Origin: Glandiceps talaboti
Lineage: Eukaryota > Hemichordata > Enteropneusta > Spengelidae
Length of the DNA: 64,000 bases
NCBI RefSeq assembly: GCF_964340395.1
Contig: NC_135569.1
Span: 14,549,519-14,613,518, forward strand
Direction: 5' to 3'
Below are positions 10,921-38,918 of the stretch, piece by piece. The stretch's first letter is position 1. Each line of letters begins with the position of its first letter. Made by a program: the position numbers and the translations under genes. The notes beneath the pieces were generated by a model. The model had not been told where the DNA came from. It was given only the letters and a program-made list of their open reading frames with translations, and made no database searches.

Positions 10921-13900
10921 CAATCACGTACAGGGTTGCAATCGAAAACCAAACACTGTTCTCCTATTACATTAATATATACTAATTCCCATCTCCACTC
11001 AGCCTTTCCCTGCTAAGTTCACACAGTGAACACAAGCACCATCACTCTAGGTAAACAATTTCCCATCCACACACTCCGACTACACACCTACATGTACCAA
11101 ACCTACACGTAACACTCTACCTATGCACAATGCCCCAATCCCAGACATGGACCTGAGGCGAACACCAACATGCACCATCATCAGGACAACCGCGTAAGGC
11201 GTGCCCTATGACATGGCCGTCTGCTATGACACCTGTCAATAATCAGACATGGGAAAACAAATGAAAACACAGAATAGAATCAAACAAAAGAATAAGAATG
11301 GGTGAATGTTATCTATAAAAACAGTGAGGGGGGGGGCACGTCTTGTCTCTGAGTCATTATTTACTGGAATTAACTTTGTTTATCAGTCATTCACATAATA
11401 TATATTCTCCGAGAATCCTATTAATAGTGTGTTCACCTTAGAATATATTTCTGTCTTGGTAGTTTATGGTGTAAAACAAGAGCAAGACAAACGGGGGTTT
11501 CACGTGTAGTCTGGTAATATGTATTAAACTTGTTGATGGTCACAGGTATCAGAGAAGAAGTGAAACACAAACACACAAAAGTTATTTTTGAAAAGACATG
11601 TAGTTCGTACTATAGCCATGCCAAGTAACAGTTCAATGGTTAGTACATGTGTGATACATCAACACATTAGGGGTGAGATCAATAGGTGAAAAAAACTAAT
11701 TCTTTTAGTAAGGCCTGAGAACCCCTTCCCCATCCCCTTCTAACTAAATCGGTAAAATTGTTGCACACAGCACAATCAATTTAAAATCAGTATGTAGTAT
11801 CATGTAGTGCTATGAATACTAACCACTATGTAGTGAGGAAAAAATAGTTCTTTCATTGGCACAATAAATGTATTTTTAGTGCCATGTGTAACATATTTTT
11901 TCCCATTTTTCAATTTGACATTTTTAGAAATGTTTGTATTGGGGTACAAAACAGATGTCATTATCAATGACCTCTCTCACGCCACCTCACAGTAAAATAA
12001 TTTAGTTTTTATCCTACAGTCATTGAACTATTGATCTCAACCATGAATCAATTTGGGACTTCTAATGGAGATGATCTTAGTTATCATACCTTGTATGTAC
12101 AAAAATGTATAGGAACTAGACTAACTATATACATGGACATTGAATATCCAATATCTAGAACACAGGCTAGGTCAGGCCCTTTCAGTTACAGTGGTTGCCA
12201 CATATTATTTCCAAGTGTCCTAAATTGGTTATGTTTGTGCACAATTTAACATGTCCATGTCAATGGAGGAACATATTTTAGAGCTAGTAAATCTTAGGGT
12301 ATTTCATTTCTTATGTGTTATGTGTACAGCTACACATGCAAGTTTTTATACCACAAGATGACACAATGCAACTCATGGCGTGCAATATCGAGAAGTCATT
12401 TCTAACAAATAACTGTTGCTTAAAGGTGGCCATAGTGAAGTGTATTGTATGTATCAAGAGACAGGGTTTATGTTATATTTGAATGTATATTTATAGCTAT
12501 TTGTTTATAGTTTATTTTATGCACATACATTTTTATGTTTAATAGCTTGTGCAGTGAACGCAAGCAGCAGCGTAGCAGCTCAATGACTAGTACACATGCG
12601 CGTCCTATATACTGTGCAATGTTTTTTTGGTGGTTTTACAATGACTACACATGCTTAAAGCTTGTTCTATGTACAATGCGCAATCTCCACACAGAAATTT
12701 CACTGACTCTCTAATTTAATCCATTAGTACAATATAAAAACAGATTTGGTATTTCAAGGGCAGATCATCATTTACCTTACACGTGTATGTTAATTCCCTA
12801 TTGGCTAAAGTGTAGATGTCTTTAAGTCCTAGCTTGTATTGTACTTGCTTGTCGTCATGTCCCAGACACACTGTATATCACTACTTTACTTAGCTTCAGT
12901 ATATTTATGGCATAGTAAGGCAACTGACTGTATGTTTTTAGTAAATAGCCTTACCACTGCAACATTTCACCAAATGTCCTCCCACTGAATCCTTATGACC
13001 ACTACCCAATACCAAAACTATGTGTCTCATTTTCAAAATACTCCCCACTCTCCCCATCATTCACCATTGAATTGACTTATTGCCGGTACCTGTATTGTAC
13101 CTTCTCCCGTTACCCACATAATCTGCTGAAATATAAGTTTTGCTCACTGAAATACTGGCTATTTTACCTTCCCTCTGACCAAAATAACAAAATGCCCATC
13201 CCACTGAAAAATATCGTTGTTTCACCGGTTTTGTTTATTCTATTCAACATGAATCTGATTACTTGCTTACAAGCTAATTTCAGCACTTATGTTTATGTAC
13301 ATGCGGTCACATATATTAATCCAAGGCCAGTAAACTCACACAAAAACATGAAAGACATATACATACGACCATGCACAATTACATTGAAAACAAATGCACC
13401 ATAACGGAAACGATTATGATAGTTTATAGTAAAGTCTAATTTTAGATATCGCGATGCTTCAGAAATCCTACAATTTTCTAACCAAATTTCGATGGTGGCA
13501 GTACAACAAGGAACCCAGGAACCGTGTTATAAATACAAATAAACGTGTACACACAACCAAAATATGCACGAGTAAATGAAATACTATTTTAAAAACTTAA
13601 ACAACTAAATAAATATTTATTAATATCAATTGAATTGAATGGTAAGTATTTCCCCAAACCCTCAACATTGAATCATTCAGCATACTGAGATATATCTTAA
13701 TGCCAGGTTTGAGTTCAGACAATTTCACAGTTGTCGTAACTCCTTAACCTCCGTACAAGTAGAATACTGTGAGTGCTCACGCTGGTAATAAGAAGCCCAC
13801 AACTTTCAGCTCGGACCCTTTAAATTTAAAGACTTATCTGTTGTGAACTGCAAAATTTACATCAATGATAGGGATCAATCTGTTTTGGTTTTCAGAGGGA

Positions 13901-14592
13901 GGAGGTTGGGTGCCCCAGGTTCAGAGTCTTTTTGCTGGCCTGATTAAAAAAATCCCCTCCCCGATAGTTTCGCCAGGCCCTGATTGTCCCTCTGTTTACT
14001 GGGGCAGAATAAGACCAATAGTAGATTGAACGTTTATCGCATTGAATTGAATAGTTGGATGAAGAACACTAAAGTTATTTACAACAGAGAAAGGTCAATC
14101 ACCTACCAGGAGGACTGACATTGTATGTATGCGTATGTATTCAAATCAGATGTCCATGCAAAGTACAGTGACAAAGGTGTGAGGCCTACCTACCTGCTAT
14201 GGAAATCGAGTAGTCCGCAGAAAGTTTTCACTGAAATTAGTTATTTTTGAGTAATTTTTTGAAAAACATTTTTAAAAAAAGTTTCAAAATATATTTTGAG
14301 TTTTTCATTATATATATTCCTTGCGAAAACAATCAAAGTAAAGCCTGTAGAACAACAATAATCCCAAATAATAACGTTAACATTGATGAAAAGCGTTGAT
14401 TCCATCAACAAACTACACTTAAACGGTTAAAATTAGTAACTCTGAAAAATATAAAGTAGTATAGCTAAAAAAAAAGAAAAATACTTTTGGCCTGAACAAC
14501 TTGCTATAAGCAACACGTACTCTTGTAACTCATATTATCCATATAACGCATTTAGTTTCAAATTTATAATAGATTATTATTTTTGTATGCTA

Positions 14593-14629
<37 letters not shown>

Positions 14630-15720
14630 TAACTTATTAATTGTAACTTTAATTGTTTTGTACTGTATACTTTAAATCCATTACTCATTCAAACTAGTAA
14701 ATACTATGCCAACTGACATTGTCGGACATGTGCTTATTAGTCTAATTGGTTCTTGTCTTTAGCATAAGAAAGATGTGCCAGCATACCTTTTGAGGATAGT
14801 ATATTCTGTCCAATACAGGTGGTGAATTTGCATATTTATCGAAGAGTTGAGCACTGAGAGTGCCGCACTATACAGCTACCATGCAGCACATACCTTGGAG
14901 TAGCTAGCCCTGGCAATATGGAAGCTATGACGTCACCATTGTCATTGTCATTAGTAGTAGTAGTGGTATCACTATTGGTTATCTTCTCTGTGTTATTTAC
15001 AGTGGTATGCATGCCTACATGAAGATGTTTACTGAAGATTGATTATGGAAGAAAGAATAATTGTTCAAGGCTTAAGCATTTGATTTTTCCTACGAAATTG
15101 TGAGCAACAAGTGGGACAATTATTCGTCTAAATGGTGTATGTACAATTGTTCTTCACCACAATTGATATTCAGTGTTTATACTGTATCTTCAGAATGTGC
15201 CTTAGAAATTCAATGTAATTCAGTACATACATTAACCATACCAAAGCACATTTCCTAGAAAGCTTGTTGACGTAGAATCCAGTTTTGATCCTAGGTTGGC
15301 GATGACATCATCTGCTGGCGCAATCCATCTTTCGCTGGGCATAGTGTATATCATATAGTTTATTTATGTAAACACAATAGAACAGGCACACGGGGTGAAA
15401 TTTCAGTTCAGAATTTATTACGTAATGTCGGTTTTCAAACAGATACATGATTACATTACTCTTAGTCCATGGGCCAGATAATTTTACCGTGAACCCCCTC
15501 CCACAAACCTCCAGCATATGTATTTTTTTGTTCATTTGAGTCTACTGACTGAGAAACAAAATGTTAACAATGAACATTTTGGGATTAACTACATGTTTGG
15601 CCTCGATTTAAAATCACATGCCCATTACAGGGTGATGTCGAAGGGTTGAGGATAGGGGTAGTATATTGTCTTCCATACGATACATGCAAGCATGGATTCT
15701 CTTTCTGATGGTATAATGTT

Positions 15721-15724
<4 letters not shown>
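10921..15724. other. gene-free stretch
   Basis: Only short frames without splice or domain support are present. A (TTA)n tract sits at about 14600-14629. I see no coding exon here on either strand. This interval lies beyond the 3' end of the main minus-strand gene. Confidence 0.5.

Positions 15725-15792
<68 letters not shown>
15725..15792. repeat. (TA)n microsatellite
   Basis: Uninterrupted alternating T and A over about 68 bases. The long Tyr-Ile open frames across it are artefacts of the repeat. Confidence 0.97.
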
Positions 15793-15795
<3 letters not shown>

Positions 15796-15814
15796 AAGAA
15801 ATACAATATTTGGA

Positions 15815-16660
15815 GGCTTTTAAAATGATGATTTCTGAAAAATCGACAATTTTTCCACAAAATGACATAAACTTTCCATTCTTTTTTAAATAACATGGTC
15901 TGATACACATAAGGGGTGTTGTCTTATTCAGCTGAATGTGGTGAACAAGAAAAAGTACGTTAACATTGATTATTTGAGGGATATTAATGATTTCCCCCAT
16001 TCGAACCAATATCAGCTATAATTTGGAAAAAAACGTTGGTAGGAGGATGGGGTAAGGTATCTTCTGTGCTTTTATTCAGCATCTTAGGAGCATACTAATA
16101 CATTTTTTCTGATTGCTAGAATATATATCTTTACAGGAAATATGTTTTCCTTTAATAAATAGCTTGCAATGTTGACATACATCTTAACAATGTCAGATTT
16201 AAGGAAAATATCGAAAGATTGTAGAAGGTGAACAGGTTAGGGGTAAATATGTGCTTAGTACACAACATCTAAATATGTAATCAATACAGTAATACGGTTT
16301 TGCGGTTGCTAGAATATCTTTCTTAACAATATGAATGTGTTTACTTTGAATATTTAGCAAATTATGCAAAACTTAATGCCAGAAATATAGGGAAACTCTA
16401 AATCGCCGATTTTGAAAAATTGATTCTTTTTTTCAGCAAAATGGCATAAAGTTTCCGTTCCTTGTTAAATAACATTATCTGATAAACATAAGGGGTGTTT
16501 CTTTTCATTCAGTTGAATGAACTGAACAAGGTAAAATAGGTTAAAATTGAATATTTTCATGGTTATTTATAATGATTTCACCCTATTAAAACCAATACTA
16601 TAAGCTATCGTGTTGAAATACCGAGAGGAAGGGGTAGGGGTAAAAGATCTTAACTATATT
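15815..16660. repeat. diverged ~590-bp tandem duplication
   Basis: The words CAAAATG(A/G)CATAAA, ACATAAGGGGTGTT, GTGGTGAACAAG-like and AAACCAATA recur in order at about 15845-16015 and 16435-16605. The copies are clearly diverged, and no open frame is shared. Confidence 0.65.
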
Positions 16661-17191
16661 ATAACCTTTAACTGACAATATAGGTATTGCAATACTTTCG
16701 CTGGACAAGAATCTTACAGTTATACATTATTAATGTAATTATATTATAATAATATATACAACAAAATTGTCAAATAGATGCAAATATGTTGAAAAACCCA
16801 TCTACACGGTCATAATATAATATACGGTCATAATATAACAATTCTCTGAAATTATTCAAATTACTAGTCTACAATTAATCAAAATAACACACTCATAATA
16901 ACATTGTGTTGTCAGTCTGTTACCATACTGGTATCCAACTTGATAATATTATGTATCTATCATATAATTAATTATGATAATAAATATTTAAACAGTTTGA
17001 TGATAAACAGTATACTCAGTAACACAAGTTATGTCAGGTTTTAATTCTGCACTCAATACTCTAGGTTGTCTCTCCTTACTTGAACAAATTGCATTGTGTT
17101 ATTAAATTACCTCATTCAAATATATCATATGTTAGATTCTTTAACTGACTCTATGTCATGGTCATAGAACCAATATCGTCACGTGATAATA

Positions 17192-32274
<15,083 letters not shown>

Positions 32275-32321
32275 TGTTGATGGTTCAGTTGTTCACTTCA
32301 CTGAGAAACAGTAGTATATGA

Positions 32322-32338
32322 TCCGCTTTATATATGAT
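32322..32338 (-). promoter_or_regulatory. TATA-type core promoter of copy B
   Basis: Minus-strand ATATATAAAGCGG lies about 50 bases upstream of the ATG, followed by the shared 5' UTR. It is conserved with copies C and D, where the box is also TATATAAAGC. Confidence 0.58.
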
Positions 32339-32339
32339 A

Positions 32340-32650
32340 TTAATTATATTCAAATTATCGCAATTTAATTAAATAATTAATTGTTCGATCTCTCAAACAA
32401 ACACGAGTCGAACTAACTATCAATTAGCTAATGACAGTTATGTATGATTTAAAAGTCAGAATAAAGACTATCACCACTGATGTTGTGATGATGAGCAAAT
32501 TGGATATATTACTCATATAATAAAATATTCATAAGCAATTTCTATCGACTTTATTGCTTATTCCTCACCTTTCAGTACATAATAAACACGTGTACACGTA
32601 TTGAACTTTTCGAAGGAGCTACTGTTTCAATATATGGTTCGATACTACAT
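32340..32650. repeat. duplicated upstream block of the signal-peptide exons
   Basis: A roughly 300-base block runs from the promoter outward. It contains ACACGAGTCGA, AGAATAAAGACTAT, AATAAACACGTG and GAAGGAGCTACTG. Copies occur at 5930-6210, 8135-8415, 33335-33660, 56050-56370 and 59225-59560, sometimes without an exon. It could be a shared regulatory region. Confidence 0.7.
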
Positions 32651-33061
32651 GTTCACCCTATTAACATAATGGGCGTGGTGTATGCTAATACAATGTCTAT
32701 GGTACTGAAAGGGTTATAAGCCAAACTTGTCATGAGAAAACCACATTTTGCCCACAAACTTGGAAGACATTCCTTAATATATTACAATGTTGGTCAGTGG
32801 TAGGGAGAAACCATAGAGTAGGGGATTAGATCGTTCATAGTCTTAGAGGGGATTTGTGAATTGAGTGAGTCTTTTTGTATAGAGGAAAAGACCAAAGTCT
32901 TGGGGAACGTTTAAGAACATTAATGCCATACTACAGTGGCATTTCAACATCCAAGTTAACAGTTTCTGGTAAATCTTTTTTACAAGTAAAGATGTTAAAA
33001 TCATAAGTGACCTTGTAAATTTTGTCTATGGAACATTGTATTGAGGAAGCAGTCTCGTAAT

Positions 33062-33312
33062 TTATTTATTTATTTATTTATTCAGGTAAACCAACGGGCA
33101 TAAAGCCCATTTACAGGCACCTTTAAACACTTGTCACCCAAGAAGTCCAGTGAGGGCCATCCCTCATGGGTTCAGTGTTAATGCAGGAGGAAACCGGAGT
33201 ACCCGGGGAAAACCTGCGTTGTTCGGTAGAGTCAAACTGAACGACACTCTTCTTACTTACAGCGTGGTAAGAGGCAAGCGGTTTAACCACTTGGCCACCG
33301 ACAACCCGACGA
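33062..33312 (-). repeat. tRNA-derived SINE, complete copy
   Basis: On the minus strand the head reads GGTTGTCGGTGGCCAAGTGG, and the body includes GTTTTCCCCGGGTACTCCGG and ATGGCCCTCACTGGAC. A tail of AATA units follows. It is inserted into the upstream block of copy B: copy C has an uninterrupted equivalent near 56780. Confidence 0.85.
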
Positions 33313-33334
33313 ATCACGAATTAGCAATATGATA

Positions 33335-33660
33335 TCATATTTATTCAATGTATTGCAATTTAATTAAGTAATTGCTCAAACAATCACTCAAGCAATCACG
33401 AGTCGACAAGCTATCAATTAGTTAATGGCTAAAGTATGATTTAAATATCAGAATAAAGACTATTACCACTGCTATTGTGATGATGAACAAATAATAGGTT
33501 ATATGACTCACATATTAAAATATTTATAAGCAATTTCTATCGACTTGATTGCTTATTCCTCATCTTTCAGTTCTTAATAAACACGTGACGTACGTATTGA
33601 ACTTTTCGAAGGAGCTACTGGTTGAATATATTATTCGATAACCTGGTTAGGGAGCCTTCA
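33335..33660. repeat. second upstream-block copy without an exon
   Basis: Repeats the 32340-32650 block in the same orientation. The signal-peptide exon expected at its left end is absent, replaced by SINE sequence. It is probably a remnant of a deleted first exon. Confidence 0.6.
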
Positions 33661-34693
33661 ATAATTACAACGGGAGGGTCGGGGAATTAGGGTGGGTCAC
33701 CTTTTACAAATCGGTTCTCGGGGAGGGCAATATATTAGAAATGGTAATGAACAGCCCAAAGATGCCTTATTTTATGACTCTATGCACACACTGTATGCAA
33801 TCACCATGCAATATAACTGATAGCTGTACACATAGTGACCCCTCAACATTTAAGATTATTTGATTGTTGACACTGTACTTTGTATAGACATTAGCTATGG
33901 CTTTGCCATGCTCAAAACATATTTCACTTTTACTATAATATCCTTGTAACCATTATAATGAACAGCCCTATGTCGCCTTAAATTATGACTAGGGTTAGGG
34001 TTAGGTATCATAATCTCAGACAATATCATCCAATTGCTGCTAACAACCATATGGCATAGAGTGAAGTAATTGTCAGTCGTGTTGAGGGAAGTGGTCTAAC
34101 TGGAGTAAAACATGATGAATGGTTGGGTAAAGTTTTAGGGATATTGGGACCATCTCACCTGTAATTATTGAAGGCTCCTTTATACCAAAGTTATTAATTT
34201 GACTTCGACATTTGCTATGGTACTTAGTTGTCAAAATCTACATTCCTATGCCACTGTTGTAGGACAATCCATATATTGCCATAGACAGGCAGATATTCTG
34301 CGATGATAATCATTACCCTCTTAGAATGGGGTACATTTCCTGATATTTTTAGAAGCTGTTATCATTAGACACATCTGGCTCTTTTTAAATGCATGGCAAA
34401 TTGTTTCAGTAATAGAAATGTTCCAAGTATTACTATGAGCAAAGAGAATAGTCAGACATATATATAGAATCTCTTAGAGAATTTCTCCTGGATAGAAAGA
34501 ACACAGACATTTGCAAGTAATTAGATTCGTTGTGGGTTTACCTATCCAATATGTCCACAATAAAATTCTTACAAGCTGTTAGTAATCTGATATAAATCCT
34601 TGAATGTTTCCTTCAAACTGACGTTACAGATCATGATCAAGTGCTTTCTTCTGCAAAAGGGATAATCGACCAAGCACGTGATGTAAGCAATGA

Positions 34694-36719
34694 TTTATGA
34701 CGATTGGAAGAATTATACCTGGGGCGGACAGGTAAATTAATATTTTGATAATAGTACACTATAGTGGTAGTAATAACATCCAATTCTCCATGACATATAC
34801 CCGTTATTAAATAAAGTGACATATTTGTATCCAAATCAAGCCAAGCTGAACACGTTCGAAGTAAGATGGTGTCGATCTAAATGAAGACAATGTGCGACTA
34901 TGTCATATGTTTCACAAATCTATAATGCGTCAATCACGACCAGCAGAAGTGTATCGCCAAAATAGTTACTTTCATTGGGAACAAAGGCAAGGCTGGTTTC
35001 TAATAGATGAATTTATCTATACTCGAAGGACACATTTTTCACTACTTCTACATCACACGATCTCTCTAAACTAGCATACTATAAGTACAAGTTTGAAATC
35101 GGACAGAAAAGACCTTCTATACACCGAGGTGAGGCATTCTGGGAAACAAACACAGTTAGGCGTTTCACATCTCTTGAAACAATAACCTGAGCAATTACTT
35201 GGGCAAGTTCAGGGTTAAAGAGCTGACATTCTAACTGTGTTTGTTTCTTAAATGTCTCACCATGATGTCCAGTAGGGCCCTTTTAAAATTATATTTTAGA
35301 AGGGTCGTTCAATGCAGGATTGATGACAATAACTGTTCTAGCTTTGTAGATATAAAGAAATGCAACTATATGAGATAATACCATCCTTTGCTTTGTCCCC
35401 CTTTAACGTCTCTACTTATATTACACCATGTTTCAGGTCTCACAACCATTTGCTGCTCTACAACTTACTCTTGTTGGCACAGCACACATTCTGGCAAACA
35501 CAACTGTTAAGGTGTACTATCAGAACAGCCGTAGAAACACAAGTGAGTGGATATACACAGCGACTATCAAGATAAATGGTACATCATTCGATGTGTTCGT
35601 TCCAGAACATAAAATCTGGTATAATGGAAATTATACATATAACTTTGACTTGCCAGCAGGTGAGTGACCTCAGAAAGGGAAAGAGGCGTGGTTTATTTGT
35701 AATATACATCATACAATGGGTTAAAATTCACCTGCTTGATACTTTGGCCGACCATGTGTTATTTACGAGTAAAACGATTATGAAATGTACTAATACAGTT
35801 ATACACTTACGTCTAGACATTCCCCCTGGCGCGCGCGCATACACACACATCCACACACACATACATACATACATACATACATACATACATACATACATGC
35901 ACGCACGCACATGTAGTGCACACACGCACGCACGAACGCACGCACACACATACATACATACATACATACATACATACATACATACATACATACATACATA
36001 CATCCATACATACATACATACATACATACATACATACATACATACATACATACATACATTCGTAAATATTCAGATAACTCATCAATTTTTCGGGGAGGAA
36101 CGATGGGGGGGGGGGGGGTAATGGGGATTCCTGGTTTTGTAATGCTTGTACCAATATATAATTATTTTGAAATAATCTCCAAAGAATTAAAGTTATAATG
36201 CATGAACAGATAGTATTAAAATAATGTTCTAAAAATATTCAACTATTCTAGTATAACGATAACATTAATGATCCATGAATCAACAGCTATATCGGTATTG
36301 AACAGAAAACTATTGAAAGAGTATTCACTAAAATCAACCTGACGTCACTAAGCCAGTTATTCATCTTATATTCATCATATATTTGTAAATGACAAGCAAT
36401 ATTTCATCATTGCAGATATTCTGACCAACTTTACTGTGGGTATAGCTCAGCACAGATGTGACTATTGGAGTGATGATGAAGGACGATGGAGACAAGATGT
36501 ATGCCGAGTAAGATAGCATATATTAATTATATAGGATCGGATTAGACATATGTAGCACACATGATGACTGTGATTTTTTTTTTTTTGCATAGATGTCTCC
36601 ATGTCCAATACTTTAATGTACGATTTTTTAAAAGTAGTAAATGTTTTGTTTTTACCTTGCAGGTGTCTTCAAGATCTAATAGCAATGCCACTCTGTGTCT
36701 GTGTAATCGTCTAACTTAA
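34694..36719 (+). pseudogene. inverted, 5'-truncated GAIN/GPS tail
   Basis: Plus-strand copy of 17192 to about 19300. Segments: 34694-34731 (part of the NYTWGGQ exon), 35437-35659, 36416-36507 and 36663-36719. Lengths 223, 92 and 57, splice sites and open frames all match the minus-strand gene. Changes are conservative (for example KIHGT to KINGT, YWGDD to YWSDD). The copy starts abruptly inside an exon, so it lacks a start and the upstream GAIN exons. It may be the inverted tail of the second family gene. I call it a pseudogene because no compatible plus-strand upstream exon was found, but purifying selection is possible. Confidence 0.75.
35828..36059. repeat. compound (CA)n/(CATA)n microsatellite
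   Basis: Complementary counterpart of the array at 17841-18158, inside the inverted copy. Confidence 0.96.
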
Positions 36720-36824
36720 TGTTATCACGTGACGATATTGGTTCTATGACCGTGACATTGGGAACACATTTCGGCAGTTGAAATTAGCATTGTATTGGAT
36801 TGTACTAAACTACATCCCCACTCA

Positions 36825-36986
36825 CACATACATACATACATACATACATACATACATACATACATACATACATACATACATACGTACGTACGTACGTACG
36901 TAACTAAGACCGACCGACTTACCTACCTACCTACATACATACATACATACATACATACATACATACATACATACATACCTAACTAC
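36825..36986. repeat. (CATA)n with CGTA and CTAC blocks
   Basis: Tetranucleotide array inserted just after the inverted GPS exon. The homology with 16.86-17.15 kb resumes to its right near 37190, so this array has no counterpart in the minus-strand copy. Confidence 0.93.
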
Positions 36987-38329
36987 ATTGATAATTACAC
37001 ATTATGCACTACGGGATATTATTACTTACACAAAAGACTACAGTTTACAATTATCCAACTATTTGTTACACTTTTAAAATCTTTTCAATATCCCAATTCA
37101 TTACATAGGTGTTTAACAAACTACATTATTATTACGTCTATATTTTACGATTGTATTATACAGTTCCTGCAAAAAAAATATCACAATGTAGAGTCAGTTA
37201 AAGAATCTAATATATGATATATTTGCATGATGTAATTTAAATAATGTAATGTAATTTATGTAAGATGTTTATTATCATAATCAATTGTATGATAGATACA
37301 TAATATTATCAAGTTGGATAACAGGCTGACAACACAGTGTCATTACGAGTGTGTTATTTTGATTAATTGTAAACTAGTATTTTAAAGTGTGAACTTGACA
37401 TTTAAATGAATGTGTATTATTTATTATTACATAGAAGTGTTCTCAACATATTTTGCATTTATATAATGTTATTATCGTTATAACATCAATATTTTGATAA
37501 AGTTATATATTGCATATGGACATACATACATACATACATACATACAGCTCCATTAATTAATGATAACATATCAGGTTGTACATTAAAAGATCATAACTTT
37601 CTCAGCTAATAAACATACACAAATTCAATTTCTTAAGAATGAAATCAATTTGCTGTCGCCAGTTCAATTTGCTATCAAGGACAAGCCCTAAGTATTGGGA
37701 AGTATCAACTCAGACCACTTCTATACATCCTTGATTGTGACATTGTAGGAGGTGATGTGAATGATGATGGTGATGACGTCATAGTAGGACTTTGTGTAGT
37801 TGATATTAATGAAGTAATTGTAGAACTTAGTGTAGTTAATGTTGGTGATTACGTCATTATAGGACTTGGTGTAGTTCATGATGGTGACGTCATTGTAGGA
37901 CCTGGTGTAGTTATTAAAGGTGTTTTTTGTTGGTGGTGGCTTAGTTGTGTGACCTGTTATAGCTGAAAACTTTCATATTAGGACAACCCTATTAATGTTT
38001 TCCTTACTATGAAAACGTCGGTCAAGTGTGTGTGTACATGATGAAAGTGATGCTTTCAATTCAATATCATACTTTCAACAGTCAGGATACCTTAGAGATA
38101 AAAATTAGTCAGAAGGAAATTTCTTAAACTATCAACAATTTCTTTTATCAAAAGTCCTGAATTCCAATGTTAAATAACAATTTTCGCCCAGAAACGAACG
38201 TACAGTCGAGCCATGTTACATTCGGTAACGTTATATAGATGGCGTCAATGTTATTTAATCTGTTTGTCACAATGGAATGTAGGGTTGGTCGCGTCATGAG
38301 AAAGATAAAAAAATCCAGTATTCTTAAGA

Positions 38330-38645
38330 TATAGCCTAATTACCGAAAATCATTAATTATGCAAATTATTCAATAACACTGTATGTTGCATCAACAAACT
38401 TGATAGGACATATCCGTTTTCTTATGGTTAACGTATGTACTAAATTATGTTGAATTTGAAGTATGTATTCTTAAGATTTAGCCTAATTACCAAGAATAAT
38501 TAATTATGCAAATTATTCATTAACGCTGTAAGATACATCAACGAATTTTATAGGACAAATGTATGTTGTTATGTTTAACGAATATACTAAATTATATTCA
38601 AATTGAAGTTTGCAGACTTAAGATATTGCGTAATTAGTTGATTTC
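38330..38645. repeat. ~140-bp tandem repeat, about 2.5 units
   Basis: TATTCTTAAGAT(A/T)TAGCCTAATTACC and AATTATGCAAATTATTCA recur at about 137-base spacing. Diverged pieces recur near 40300-40450. Confidence 0.7.
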
Positions 38646-38807
38646 ATTAATATGCAAATTTCTCTTGTGAATAGTGATGGAGATTATGTAGGTGGCAAAA
38701 TTATGTAAAGAAGCTCTTTCGGTTTAGCAAATGAAATGAAATGAAATGCATAAAAATCATGCATGCAAAAATAAAATTATATTGTCAAGTAAGTAGGATG
38801 TACTTAC

Positions 38808-38918
38808 CTTGTGTAATTAATGGTGGCGATGACGTCATTCTAAGTTTTGGTGTTGATGGTGGTGATGACGTCATTGTAGGACTTGGTGTTGATGGTGGTG
38901 ATGACATCGTGGTAGGAC
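38808..38918 (-). CDS. Ser/Thr/Pro-rich linker exon, second gene
   Basis: 111 bases, phase 1 at both ends, acceptor TATCAAG, donor GTAAGT. It encodes PTTMSSPPSTPSPTMTSS then PPSTPKLRMTSSPPLITQG. It is identical in structure to 40802-40912. It would extend the mucin-like spacer after pentraxin exon 3. Confidence 0.65.

Noticed and set aside
13072-13404. 110-codon plus-strand frame
   Set aside because: No domain, no splice context, composition like surrounding intergenic DNA.
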